This document shows, piece by piece, positions 1 to 12,639 of a stretch of DNA of 64,000 nt. Both the position numbers and the translations under genes were made by a program. The notes under the pieces were generated by a model that had not been told where the DNA came from, did not search any database, and saw only the letters and a program-made list of their open reading frames with translations. How positions within the stretch are numbered: the first letter of the stretch is position 1; each line of letters starts with the position of its first letter. The stretch comes from Cavia porcellus (lineage: Eukaryota > Chordata > Mammalia > Rodentia > Caviidae), in the NCBI RefSeq assembly GCF_034190915.1, contig NW_026947507.1, positions 31,238,001 through 31,302,000 on the forward strand, given 5' to 3'.

Positions 1-3000
1 CTACCATGTAATAGGTATCAGCTCTCTTTTAATTAGTGAAATGTCCTAATATTTTTTTAAATTCTTTTGGTTGATCATAAATATTGAACCACAATGCTGT
101 ATTTCAACATCATTTTTATTAGCACTTATGTATAAACAGTGAGTGTTAGATTCCAAGGCAGAGGTAGCTTCCTGGCAGCCAATGGATGTGTTTTATTTAA
201 CCCATCTGGTTATAACTAAAATATTAGTTACCAACATTTAAATGCATAAACATTTCACGCAAAACTTTTCACACTTAAATCTGTTGAGCAAACATAGTAC
301 ATGAGTTCTTATTTGACAGTCACCCATAGGCTCAGTGGTGACTAGCCAATGAAAACACAGTTAGCACTCCAGTTCTTCCCATTTTTCATCCCCTGCTCTC
401 TTTCGGATCCTCTGAGCTCATGCCATCTTCATTCATCTATGGCCTGTTGAAGGGATCTTAATTTGAGTCCTACATGTGTAGCACATTCTCTTCCTCCTTC
501 CAGATTTATGGACTTTGAAAACAGAAATATTATTTTATATTCTCATTTCTTGAAACTCTCCTCATTTCCTCTTTACCAAGCATAGGGAACCGAAATAACA
601 CTTAAGAAGTGGTATCTGGAATGCCTTTGCAGACTGTGAGGTGATGCAACCTATGCAGATGCGGGACATTTTTAAACTGTTCTAGATGATTTGTTTTGAT
701 GGCACCAGGATTCATCAACACTTTTCTTTGGTTAGTTTTTAAGTGGCTATAAAGAGTACCAGGTGCAGCATTAGGTTAGAATATATTTTAAGTACATCCA
801 ATTAATTGCTCTCAATTCAGTAATTCCATTACAGTTTATAACATTCTAAAGACCAAGCCCATGAAACAATTAATTTAGCTAATGATTCTGAACTTCTACA
901 TTAGCCAATAGAGTCAGAAATTTCTGTTTAAACAAAGTAACTTTGGTAGTAGAAAGGTGCAGATCTTCAGAGTCTGATGAAGCTTTAGGCTTAACAGTCT
1001 CTAAAGATACCAGTAAAGACTTACTTCATTAATTGCTGTTACTATGTCAAAATCTACAGTTAGCAAATGCATCAAGGTATCCTACGATTTTCAGAAGAAA
1101 ATCTTTAAAGTCCAAATAAAATCAAGGGCTTACTCAAGGAAAAACAACTTTCATCATCTTTAAGTCAGTAGTTCAGCTATTTTTACAGCGTTCGATGAAA
1201 GTCTCATTAATTTACTCAGGATCAGAAGTAATTCTCAGAGCTCAGAAAAGTTGAACAATACAAATAGAGAAAGTTCAGTGACTATTCAGTGAAATTTGGT
1301 AAGGTACACAGTATTCATGAGAAAACATGAATTAACCTCTTAATCTGAAAGTGCAGAATTTCATGAGTTATTTGAATCATTCTGGAAAGAGAGCAATCAG
1401 GCATCAGTATGAAAGTAAGTTTATAAGGACCACAAGTACGATTGATTTATATCTTTTCCTAAAATATTCCTTTATATAACTTTCTATATAAAGATGATTT
1501 GACAAATTTATAATATAAAGTATGCAATACCATGCATCACTTTATTCTTTCCCTCCATTAATTAATTCAATCTTCATTAAACCTCATTTTATGTAGGGAT
1601 ATGTCCAGCCCATTTGATGAGAAAAATGAGACAGCATCACAAATTCTCTTGATGTCACACACACCAGAGAGTCTTGATTCTGACCTCATGCTTATGGGCA
1701 CATTGTGTTATGCTTCTGCTCAGTGACAAGTTTTCTTTAAGCACCGAAACATTAGTTTTTACTTAAACCATTTCGGGTAGAAATCTTTCCAAAAATTATT
1801 TTCTTTCCAAAATTATACTTTTCTGAATATACCTTCTTAAACATGAATATTTTACCTGATATCATTTACTAACAAAACTTATAATAATATAAAGACATCA
1901 TTTAGTTTGCAAGCTAAAAACATTAACTTCAGTTGTTTAAAGCACATATAAAGCTTTTGTCTTCATTCTGGTTTCCCCGGACTTCTGCATTTTGAAACCC
2001 TTTTCGTGTGTCTGCATTTTGTTGTTTCTCCTTTTTCCCTTTTGTCAGAGCACCAGCCAACATACTTCTCTTTCTCCAACAACCTAATCCAATAAACCTT
2101 AACCTTAAACAATGAGATCAGAGATTATAGAATTGGCACTACAAAACTTCGAGGTAATTCGAGATGTGCTTCCTAGAGGCTCTGTTTTGATAATGGGCAG
2201 CAAAACTTTCACTGAACATGGATTGTGACCTCATCCTAGTATTCTTTTTTGCATTCTCCTTAATTCTCCACTTTACTCATGAAGCTTGGGGTTATATGAT
2301 AAGAAACTCTCAACACACGAAAATTTTGAAATCTCCAGGCTGTTCCTCTATCAGTGGAACTCAGTTCTCGGTAATAGCTTTATAGTTCCATTTCTTCTTA
2401 AATACTGTAAACAAACTTGCAGGCAATGAACACCCCTGTATAATTCAGATAAAACTTTCCTTAAAGTTCTTGATAAAAAACTTAACCATACATAATTTAC
2501 AATATATACACATTCTCTTGTTTTCTTGTGCTAAGTTTCAATTCTATTATTATAGGAGCCCTTTATACAGGAAGTATACGTGATTTTAGGAAATGATTTT
2601 GTTTTCCAGCTGGCACTCTTCAGATGAGTCAGATAAGTCTTTTGCAACAATTTTTCCACCTGGCACTATCTACACTTACATAATGTCACTTTCTCTGTGA
2701 TTCCTTCATTGAGAAGCTACTTGACTGATTCCGTGAGAAAGGGGAACACAAGGGTAAACTGCAGAATAGCACAAAGAAAGATGATCTGTTTTTTTTTTAA
2801 AAAAAAACTGTATTAACACATTTAAGATATTAAGCTTTCCACTAAAATTATTGGGTTTTTAAAATTTGTTTTGGTGCCTTAACACATTGGTACTCTCAGA
2901 AACTAAAACTGATACATCAATTAAAAATAATGTTACAGCACATCTAAGTCAAATCATTATGAGATGGAAATCATTGGTGTCTCATGTTTAATTCTAATAG

Positions 3001-5097
3001 ATACTTGGGATTTCTCACATGGATTTATCTTTGTCTTTAAATGAAATAACACTAGGTCAATTGGGTTTTGATGTTTCAAAGATGTATTTAATCATCTAGA
3101 ATCAGTGTTCTACAACTGCTTGTTCAAAATAGAAGTATCATTTTCTGAGAAACCAAACAGCTTATTGTTTTCTCAAGATTCCATTCATAAATATGGTAGC
3201 CATCGAGGTAGATGTGGTTTCACACCACCAGCAAACTACCTTCTTAATAATTGTCTGGGAGGACTCCAGTGATACCTTATTCGCTGATTCAACTTACTAC
3301 AGTAAATGCCTGCCATATGCCAGTAACATTTAGTAATGAACAAAGTAGAACAAAATTCTTGCTTTCAGAGAGAATATAGTGAATTGTGGAAGGACTGAAA
3401 AGGATGCATGAATGTAGCTCCAGAGGGAATGGTACAAAGAAGTCCAAGAGTGAACTGGACACCAAGATCTTTCAGCATTGTCAGAGGAAACCTAACTAAA
3501 GATATGAAAATAAAGCAACCCCAAAATAGCTATAAACCACAGGAAAATGACCACATAGGAAGTGTTCATTTTTGTTCCCCTATGCTAATCTAGAAGGCGT
3601 TTCTCAGCAGTTGGAATAACTGGGAATATGGAACAGAATTTGATCAAAATCGTCACAAAGTAATTTTAATTAAACAACCCCTGAATGATTTGTTGGTTGA
3701 AATTGCTAAATCAAACATTTCTCTGTTCTTTTTTTTTTTACTAAATTCATTATATACTACTTTAGCTGTTTCTCTCTTTAAAACCAATACTTGAAGAATA
3801 TAACCTCACTTGTCAGTAAGAATGTAACCTCGTTCTACTACTCTAGATATGAAAACAAACACTTAACCTGCATTAGCCTTGCTATTGAAGTCTGTAACCA
3901 GCTAAAGAACCACCCTTTAAAAATTCATTTTGATTTTAGCAAGGCCAGGGACATACAAAATGAGGTGCTTTTATGTATTATATACTCTGATTTTTTTGAA
4001 ACACAAACTTTGTTGAAGTGATGGAATCAATATTCCAGTGATCCCTGTGAAAAGCAGAAAAGCATCCAATTATGCTGTGCAGGAGCACACACACCAGGTA
4101 CACAAAGATTTCCCCAAAGCATCGTCTTATGATTGAGTTTTAAATTACTTTCATATCTAAATTTTCTTCATGTTAAATATTTTTCTCTCTCAGTTGTAGG
4201 AATATTTTTCTTAATTTGTTATTTCATATCTCAAGTCTTGGCATCAAATTCAAGAAGGCGATTTAAATTTCTGGTTGAGCTTTTTTAAAAAGTAAGACAC
4301 TGGAAATCAACATGACTTTTTAAAAGCAAATATTTTAGATCTAATCAAATTCCTTTTCTATAGAGCTGACAAGCAAAAGAGGCACAAAGAGAGCTTCCAG
4401 ACGATCTCTCTGAACTGGTGGTCTTTAGCTTCTTTGACCACGCATCAGTATGCTAACATAATGTTATTGACATTATAGAACAGTAAGAGACTGAAATATT
4501 TTACTCCAAAAGAAAATCTCTCACACGTCAACTTCCTTTTGGTCTCCTATTTCTTTCTAAGTGGTACCAGCAATAGCTACTTTTCTCTTGCATACCATGT
4601 GGATATTCTATACCACCCCTCACACCATCAGATGCATGCTCCCAGAATGTTTAGGCCAAATCAGCTACAAGAGCTGCCACACATAGAGCAAACCTGCCCT
4701 TGTCAAATACCCAGCATGTTAGATGGTGAAAAATGTGCAGAAAGGGGGAGCAGGTGGAGAGATGCTGAGCAATGTGTGCTCAGTTCTTTCCTCCTACTAA
4801 CTGGGGAAGGACTGGGAGAGGCTGTTACCTCCCTATGGCGGAGTTCCCTCCACATAAGGGCAGAACGAGAAAAATGAGAAAGAAAAGGGGGTTATCTGGG
4901 AACAAGACAGTGCCCCTATTAGAAGGATCTCCCTTCAGGAGACTCTACTCCCCTTCAATAACAGACAGCCCTCGACTCAGGCTGCAGTAAATGTTTTTTA
5001 AGTCATCTTTCATCTGAAATGTAAGGAACACAGCTAAATAGTAAGAAGAAATAATTATTTGAACCATAAAGCAATGAATGGTGGTGTAAGAATCAAA
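1..5097 (+). other. MARCHF1 upstream intron, no recognised features
   Basis: AT-rich sequence. I see no exon with supported splice sites, no structured RNA and no clear repeat. Short open frames at 3408 and 3791 lack any recognisable domain. A T8A9 homopolymer pair lies near 2790-2808. Intron assignment rests on the downstream MARCHF1 exons and the large introns known for this gene. Confidence 0.5.
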
Positions 5098-5220
5098 AGA
5101 CCAAGTTTTAATTCTGGTTCTCAAATTGAATTACTCAAATCCTTGCCCCAGTTTTATCTGGAAAAGAAGGAGACTGGATAGGTTTATTGCAAAGTCTCTT
5201 CTAACTTAAAACTGATTTAA
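5095..5220 (+). repeat. MIR-like SINE
   Basis: CCAAGTTTTAATTCTGGTTCTCAAATTG...CAAATCCTTGCCCCAGTTTTATCTGGAAAAG follows the MIR core (tRNA-related, 'CCTCAGTTTCCTCATCTG' region) at low identity. Confidence 0.5.
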
Positions 5221-5470
5221 TGAAAAAGAAAAGTGAGGAATTCACTTAAGAAAGAAAGAGAACAAAAGAAAGATAGAAAGAAAAGAAAAGAAAAAACAAA
5301 GAGGAAATCTACATCTAATATATTTTAAAAGTTCAGAAAAAAAGGGTGTAGAAGGAATTCTGCCTGTCTGCGCTGGGTCAGACTGCATAGGACAGGATGC
5401 TAAGTCAGCAGGGGGCTGAGGTCTGAGTTCTAAAAAGACAATGTATGTGCTTGCTTAACTTTCCCATTAC

Positions 5471-5622
5471 TGCCAGGCATGACAGTGCAGGTGTGGAATT
5501 CCAGAACTCTGGAGATCAAGGTAGCAGGATTGCGACAAGTGTGAGGCCAGCCTGGACTAGTTGGTGAGTTCAAGGCCAGCTGACCTACAAAGCCAGACCC
5601 TGTCTCAAAAAAAAAAAAAAAA

Positions 5623-5624
<2 letters not shown>
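5471..5624 (+). repeat. B1 SINE
   Basis: TGCCAGGCATGACAGTGCAGG...GTGAGGCCAGCCTGGACTAGTTGGTGAGTTCAAGGCCAGC...GACCCTGTCTC then A18. The repeated GAG(G/T)CCAGC-type blocks show the ~29-bp internal duplication of rodent B1. A (GAAA)n run continues to 5653. Confidence 0.85.

Positions 5625-5653
<29 letters not shown>
5607..5653. repeat. A18 plus (GAAA)n
   Basis: Tail of the B1 at 5471, expanded into GAAA repeats. Confidence 0.95.
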
Positions 5654-5725
5654 TTTTGTACCTTATCTGTATTTAAGGAAGAAAGGAAAATGAAGATTCG
5701 AGACTAACAGCATTAATTTTGAGTA

Positions 5726-5798
5726 TGGAAGAAAAAAACAGCAGAGAAAGAAGGAGGAGAAAAAGGAGAAAAGAAAGACAAGAAAGAGGAGGGCCTGA
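5726..5798. repeat. Purine-only low-complexity tract
   Basis: Nearly pure A/G, 70 nt. It creates the Lys/Arg/Glu-rich open frame at 5719-5910, which is therefore not called a gene. Confidence 0.9.
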
Positions 5799-6324
5799 GG
5801 ACAGATATTTGGAAGGGGACATCCAGAAAGGTGACCGGAAGCCAGTGCAAGCAATCAGCCTACGCATCTATCTTTCTCTTCTAAGCTGTGAGGCTATGAT
5901 TAAAGGCTAAGGTAGAGCAAATTCAAGTGATTCTTGACAGCAAAGCTGTGCTGCAGCCCCGAGGCATACATGAAAGCCTTGACCCTAAGAAAAGATGAGC
6001 TGAAAGCCAGCTTCTGCTTGGCAGTCACAGATTTAAAGGTTAAGCAAGTCAGCTTGAGCCCAAAAGAATATATTCCATTTTCTTTAAGGCCAAGGTGTCT
6101 GGAAATGTAGAGCTGGTTTGATACAAAGTTGATACTATTATTAAGTATCTTTATTAATAAACAAAGCTAACAAATGTTGGAGCCAGATGCTTCTTTGCAT
6201 TGCAGAAATGGCTTATTCCTTGAATTACTAATGAGCTGGTGCTTGGTTCTGCTCATATGCAAAACAGCACAAATACCCAGCTCTGTCTGAAGGGTCACAC
6301 CAAGAGGTCCAAGAAATGCTTAGT

Positions 6325-6480
6325 TACCATTCGCCTTCTTCACTCAATCAACAAATATTTACTAATTATTCCCCAAATGGAGCATCTACTATGAATGTCT
6401 ACTGTGTTCTAGTCACCAGCATAGGCACTGACATTAGTGTAGTGAGTAAGACAAAACTCTTCTGACCTCAGAGAATTTGT
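6325..6480 (-). repeat. Ancient L2/MIR-type 3' end
   Basis: TCACTCAATCAACAAATATTTACTAATT...GCATCTACTATGAATGTCTACTGTGTTCTAG resembles the reversed 3' end shared by old mammalian LINE2-type repeats. Class uncertain. Confidence 0.35.
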
Positions 6481-7257
6481 ATGCTGGCCAGGTAGGGAAG
6501 GAGGTAGGGAGTTTGAAAATGTGTTGGTTGTAGTTACTTGAAATAGAGTTGAAAATGGAATGAAGGATAATTCTAATGACTGCAGGCAGGGCTAACATAA
6601 TTCCAACTATTAAATTATAATTCAAGGCAAATTTGTGGGAACTCTTAGGTGAAGAAAACTTCAATTTCCTAGCTGCCTCTCTGTTCCATTAGGGGAATAT
6701 CTTAGCGAAGAAAATTAAGACGAAAAGGTTGTTGAATGAGTGTAGGGAATCAGGGCTAGAAAGATGCACAAAGATAACTTGTTCAAATTGGCTGAGAAAA
6801 ATTACTGTGTCTGTGGAGAGCTGCTCAGTCCCATAGGCAATTTACTATAGGAAATAGATAAGTAATATAAGTGAATAAAGCAGTCTAGTTTCATGATGAT
6901 AAACAGCCAGTAACATAGTCCTGGGATAAGGCAAGGCATGGTGAGGACTATGGCATTCTGACATGGACATGCCCACTAGTCTAACGGCAGTCATAGCTAC
7001 TCAGTTTTATAGTAGATCCATGATGGCCAAATCGATTACTTTTTCAAAGGAAGGCCAAATTTTATATTTACTGTAATCTCATTCAATTTTTAAAATACTA
7101 ATATTCTATTCAGATATAAGTAGTATTCAGAAAAAACAAAAATCAAAAAACAAAAAAGGTCTGAAGACTAGATGCAGCCCACAAGTCAGGAGAATATAAT
7201 CACTGTAGGGTGGAAGAGTCCGTGTCTCTCTGCCAGTAGGTGCCTACTGGGGTACAG

Positions 7258-7470
7258 TGTAATGCAGTGTGAAGAACTGACTTTAAACCCCTCATACACT
7301 TGCTCTGTGGCTCTAGGTGAATCCTCCAGCCTGAGACAGTTCCCTCTCCTATCGGTAAGAGGAAGAATGTGGAAAGATGACAATAGCCTCTACTCTGCCA
7401 ACTTTTGAGACTGTATTGAAAAATGAAATGAAGTTAAAGCTACTTTGTAAACGGTGAAGTCTTATATCGT
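7258..7470 (+). repeat. MIR-like SINE
   Basis: GACTTTAAACCCC...CTTGCTCTGTGGCTCTAGGTGAATCCTCCAGCCTGAGACAGTTCCCTCTCCTATCGGTAAGAGG, then AATGAAATGAAGTTAAAG. The order matches MIR. Confidence 0.5.
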
Positions 7471-7711
7471 GATAGTATTGTCCCTCCTGAGCCTTTGGTA
7501 TCAATGCTGTGATTTTCTATTCTTAGTAAATCAGTATCTAATAGTGATCTATTAACTTACTGGTATTGTTTTCTTAGCTTCAGCAAATGTATTGTGATAA
7601 TATAAAAATATTTACGTTAGAAGAAACTGGGTGATAGGCGTATATGATCTTTATTTTCTTTAGAAATGTTCTATTAACATGAAGTTAATTAAAAATTAAA
7701 AGTTTATTTCA

Positions 7712-7806
7712 GGGACCGGGGATTTTAGCTCAGCGGCATAAGTGCCTGTCTTGCAAGCAGGCAGTAGTGAGTACCGATAAAAAGGAAAAAGACAAAAAAA
7801 AAAAAA
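7712..7806 (+). repeat. ID SINE
   Basis: GGGACCGGGGATTTTAGCTCAGCGGCATAAGTGCCTGTCTTGCAAGCAGGCAGTAGTGAGTACCGATAAAAAGG, then poly(A). Part of the B-box region is deleted. Confidence 0.85.
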
Positions 7807-7822
7807 CTTTGTTTCAAACACG

Positions 7823-7889
7823 TTGGGCTGTGGATGTAGCTCAGTAATAAAGCATGCACAGTGCCCTAGGTTTGATCCAAAAAAAATAT
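7823..7889 (+). repeat. ID / dID SINE remnant
   Basis: TTGGGCTGTGGATGTAGCTCAGTAATAAAGCATGCACAGTGCCCTAGGTTTGATCC then A8. It is a different and older subtype than the ID just upstream, with the ATGTAGCTCAG form of box A. Confidence 0.75.
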
Positions 7890-8616
7890 GTTCTGACCAA
7901 AAAAATGATTAAAATATTAAATAACAAAATAAAAAAAAAAGATAAAAACTTACACAATCTGAAAAGTCTAGTGAGGGATAAATAAAGGCTGACCCAGAGA
8001 CTTGACTTTCTGTTCTTATTCCACTCTTCTTAGCCTCTGAAACTCTGAAGTCCTTGACCTATAAAGAAATCTAACTTTTTATTTTATAAATAACTAGAGA
8101 ATCTAAGACTCAAAAACTATCACTGTCTTGTCTAAATTCGTACACAGCACAAAACCTAACATTTCTTTTGTGTTTTGTTTGTTGCTTCTAACTAGCTGCA
8201 CATTTTATTTAGATAATGCCTTCTTTATTCTCCAAAATAGATTCTTCGGTATTAGTAAATACCGTGATTTCACCCAAATAGCTCCAAAATATGATTGACC
8301 CATATATGGTAGCACAAAGTAGACAGAAAGTCCACTTCCTTTGAGAAATAGAGTCACTGGCATCCAGATTAGTTCCGACTTCTTAAAGGTCTGTTTCCTA
8401 ACTTTAAAAGGTGTTTTATGGAAATGTGGTATGTTGCTGAGAGCGTCGATTTATAAGTTAAAGGATTTAATACAAATTATAGCTGTACGTTCTACACTCT
8501 TGTCTTGATTCTATGAGAAATGCTGTTCTTTAGGATTAAATCAGAAATTGTTCATGATTCCTTTCTAGGCATCCTTCTCAAATAAGTGCGTCTTGTCCTG
8601 CTTGTCATATAGTCCA

Positions 8617-8948
8617 TAAGTATCTTAGCTTTCCCATCACTGGATACAATCGCTGACCCCTGCAACTCAAAGGAGAGGTTTGATTGGCTCACATTTTAAG
8701 GAGATTCAGTCCATCGCTTCATGGCAAAAACAACGTAGCGAAAGGGTATGATAACCCAAAGCTGCTTAGTTAATGTCAACCAAGAAAAAGAAAGAAAGAG
8801 TGCCAGAGAGGAAACAGGCAGAGACCATCCATAAACTTCTAAGGTTAGCATTCTGTGGTCCATGGAGACATGCCCAGAAGTGAGCTCCACCAATCTCTGG
8901 GACATATTCCAAAGCCAGCCAAGTTAACACTCTACTGTAACCTCCACA
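8617..8948 (-). repeat. Solo MaLR-type LTR
   Basis: The + strand text TATCTTAGCTTTCCCATCACTGGATACAA...TTCAGTCCATCGCTTCATGGC...AGCCAAGTTAACACTCTACTGTAACCTCCACA fits a rodent MaLR LTR read backward (it starts TGTGGAGGTTACAGTAG on the - strand). No internal sequence adjoins it. Confidence 0.55.
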
Positions 8949-8960
8949 CTGGATGGTCAC

Positions 8961-11811
8961 TCTTTGAATTATTCATAGATTTTAAATGATGGTTTCTGCC
9001 TCCACCAGACATAAACCTCCCAAAAATCTCTGCTCTTTAATGGAGCTGGTGAGTCCAGCCATTAGGTATTAATGAACCAGACTAAAGAATATAAATGCCA
9101 CTGGAACAAAAATTTCATTTGTTGTGAGCTTTCACAATCAGTGGCACAGGGTGCTGTGTTACTTTGGGCTGCATATACGGGAGCTATCACCATCTGCAGA
9201 TTTAGGTTGTCTGCACTCACAAAAGCTAATCCTCGTAGTACTTCTCAACTTGGTTATTACAGAGGCAGTTCCTTTACTCCTGATATGTGTCCCTCTGGTC
9301 CCAATTCATTTCCATAATCTTAAAGCCATGAAATTTAAAAAAAGCAAAGGGCATCCCTGTCACACAGTATGTCTCCACTCAGGGTTCATCTCTGATGAAT
9401 CGCAGTATGAAACTATGCTGCAAACAAAACTCATATGTAGTTCAAGCCACAGAAAAGCATAGCTCTATTTACTTAAAAAAAAAAAAACCATTTTACAAAA
9501 AGAAAACCCAAACTCCCATTGAGAACTGCTTTATGGTGATTTTTCGGAAGCAGAACATCAAATTGTAAACGTTGAGCAGTATCACATAGAGGTGCTTGCT
9601 GGGCGAAGGAAGCAAACCTGTTCAATAATGTAGGTTTTCAATTGCAGGCTTTGTCTTTGAGGCTTGTTACTTTATGAATAAATCTGTCCTTTTTCCTGCC
9701 AGGATAATTGCAGTTGAGGGCACATGTGCTAACATGTTTTGTTTTCTATGTAACTAATAACTAGCTTTGTTGTAGATAATCCTTATTTAGCCTCATTATT
9801 TAAGAAGATGCAATAGACATCAGTAATATTCCTCAGGGAGAAACTATGCGTGAGACTGCTAAGAAAATCAACATAATATAGTAAGGTACGTTTTCCTTAG
9901 CAGAATAAATGCTCAGAGAGTAGGAAAGAACTCCTGGATTCCTTTTGGGCATATGCGGGTTTAGAGGAGGGAGGTTCAGATTCAAATCAAACCCATGTTT
10001 CCCTTCTTCTCCCTGTCATCTTGTCCACCTAGATTTTCCCATCTCTTTTCTAACAAGGTCCGTGACAAAAACTGTAAACCAAATTAACACTGCCTTGCTT
10101 TAGGGTTAGTTTCTTTTAGCCTAATTTGGTATTTACAATTTGGTTTGCAATCTTGACATACTAAAGAAAGTCCTTCATTGCCGTGGATTTCTTCACGCAA
10201 CTGTCCTGCGTTGTCAAGGCAACCAATACTGCTTTTTCCCCTCTAGAAAACCATATTCAGTGTTGCAAACCTGCAATCACCATCATCTCTTATAACACTC
10301 AGGGTCAAACACATCTGTTATATGCACAAAGCTGTTACCTTTTTTTATGAGATATCCTGTCTGACACTGAAAGCATTTGACTTGAGAGATAATGTGGATA
10401 TTAAAGTATTAAATGTAAAGTAATCCCATAGCATTTATGTCCTGCCACTATATTCCCAGGTAATGCCAGGCTGTCTACTGGAAGCAGTTACATTTTTTGA
10501 AGCTGCAGTAACAATGTTGGCATATTCTGACTCATTTCTATAAATTAATTGCAATCAACAGTTTTCTCATAGCTTATGAAATTAAATCTCTGAAAATACA
10601 AACTATTTCCTGGGATTAATATCATCCACCAGTTATATATTTTTTAAGTCCAGGCCCAGTGCTGAGAGTTCTTCCCATGTCAGTCAGGTTACTTTACAAA
10701 TCTCTGAGATGCTAAAATATCACACTAGAACTCTTTGGCTGATGTCATGGGAAGAAAATGTTTCCCAGCGGTCTGGAACTGCAGAGTGATTGTTTTAATG
10801 GAAAGTCTTGATGAAAGGATAGTAAGAAATATATACTGAGACTTTTGCTGGATCACTATTAACAGAAATTCTGTTTTTTGTTAAGATTCTCATTGAGGTT
10901 TGACAATTTAATGATTTTTTTAGAACTAACTGGGCAGAACACCCCACAGGCTGCACTTACCTAACATAGTAATTTCAAATAATTCTTAGTCACTGAAGGA
11001 TGTTGGCTTGAGTTTCCAGTTAGTTTTTCAAATATTTATAACACTTCTTTCCCTTTACATTTTTGTTTGGAATCTGAATGCATAAAAGTTAATAGTGTTT
11101 CATTTCACAATTTCCTAAGGTATCAGTGCAAATATATGGCTTTAAATGAAGTTTCTGTATGAGACCTAATGTTTCAGATTATTTTCTTGTTACCTATTTA
11201 TTAGAGAAAATGTATGTCAGCTCCTATCAGCTACCATTCTTATTTCAATAAACCAAAAATTTTTAGCCACATAATAGTACAAATTATTATATCTACTTTT
11301 GAAAACTTGGCATTATTTTCTTTCCATTATTAAGATTTGACAGATCAGGCATTTGAATGTCAGGCAGTCTAAAGAAGCTTTCTCAGCCTCGCTTGTTACA
11401 CCCTTCAGAAGTTATTAGCTCTCCATCACAATGCACAATAGATTTAAGCCTGTTTACCAAAGAAATGCATGCCAAAAAGTTAGGGTGAAGAAAATTGGAA
11501 AAATAGTTAAATAAATTTAAAAGGCAAACATAACTAAGATAGGCACCACAGGTCCTGTGCATAGTTAGAGTTAATTTGCTTCTAAAAAAATTGTAGTAAA
11601 TCAAAGAGGGGAACACAGTAAATTAAATGATTTATACTATATAAATACAAATGATTTTTTAAAAAGTACCCAGGATATCTGGTCTAGGTCCTAAGGAAAT
11701 AGTCCTCCTGGGATAGCATTAAGTAAATTCAGTGAATGGTACAGATCTTCTACAAGAACTATACATCATGATACACTGTGTCAGTGGCCACAGTAATCAG
11801 CCAGAAGTTAT
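8961..11811 (+). other. MARCHF1 intron, nothing recognised
   Basis: AT-rich unique sequence. The 81- and 112-codon open frames near 9072-9462 have no splice context or recognisable domain. I see no repeat family. Confidence 0.5.
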
Positions 11812-12010
11812 TGATTGATTGCTAGCACCACACATTGTGCTGGTGTGTACTACACGTAATCTCACTTAATCCACCCAAGAATTTCTTTTCAGAGTGTCAA
11901 AAATGAGAACAATGAGGCCGAAAAAAGTTACACAAATGTCTAAGGTTTCCTTGGTTTTGACATGATGAGGCTAAACTCAAGTTGAAGGCCATGCTGTGTC
12001 CAAGGTGATC
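11812..12010 (-). repeat. MIR-like SINE
   Basis: + strand ATCTCACTTAATCCACCCAAGAATTTCTTTTCAGAG..AAAATGAGAACAATGAGGCCG...GTTACACAAATGTCTAAGGTTTCC is the reversed MIR pattern. Confidence 0.55.
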
Positions 12011-12358
12011 ACTGCGAGCACCACTGGACACTGTGTGATCAATTAATTGTCCAGGTGATTGAGTCAGGTGCAGAATTCAAAAACAGAGCAAACTTAACTA
12101 ACCCGGTAGCTGAGGGACAGGGAGAAAAGCCATGTGCTGAGGTGAGTTTATTGAGCTGCAACTAGGGCTCAGGAAGCAGGGGTGAGGTGAGAGAAGAGCA
12201 GTAACTCTCTGGAGGAAAACAAGAGAAAACCTGTAGGACTTTGAGGTAGGCAAGGAATATTTAGATATTATAGGAAAAAATTCCCAGTGGTGTATGGTAA
12301 GATAGATTTCGTTTCAACCATATGGCAATGCAAACCAACCCTTAAGAATGAAATACAA

Positions 12359-12545
12359 TGCTGAGCATAGTGGTACACATCTTTAGTGCCAGCTGCTTGG
12401 AAGACTGAGGCAGGAGGATTGCAAGTTTGAATCCAGCCTGGATAACTAAGCGAGACCCTGAAATAAATAAACAAATGGCTGGGGACCTAGCTCCGTAGTA
12501 AAGCACCCTTAGGTTTGATTCCCAGTACTGCGAAACATGAAATAC
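12359..12545 (+). repeat. B1-dID dimeric SINE
   Basis: A 7SL-derived B1 half (GCTGAGCATAGTGGTACACATC...GAGGCAGGAGGATTGCAAGTTTGAATCCAGCCTGG) is followed by a short A-rich linker and an ID half (GGCTGGGGACCTAGCTCCGTAGTAAAGC...GATTCCCAGTACTGC). The B1+ID arrangement is diagnostic for B1-dID elements. Confidence 0.85.
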
Positions 12546-12639
12546 ATTGATGCTCAAGATATATTGCTAAATTCAAAAAACTGATAAAATTGAACTATGT
12601 TAGTGCAGTGCCTTTTTTAATTTAAAAAGAAATCTGTAA

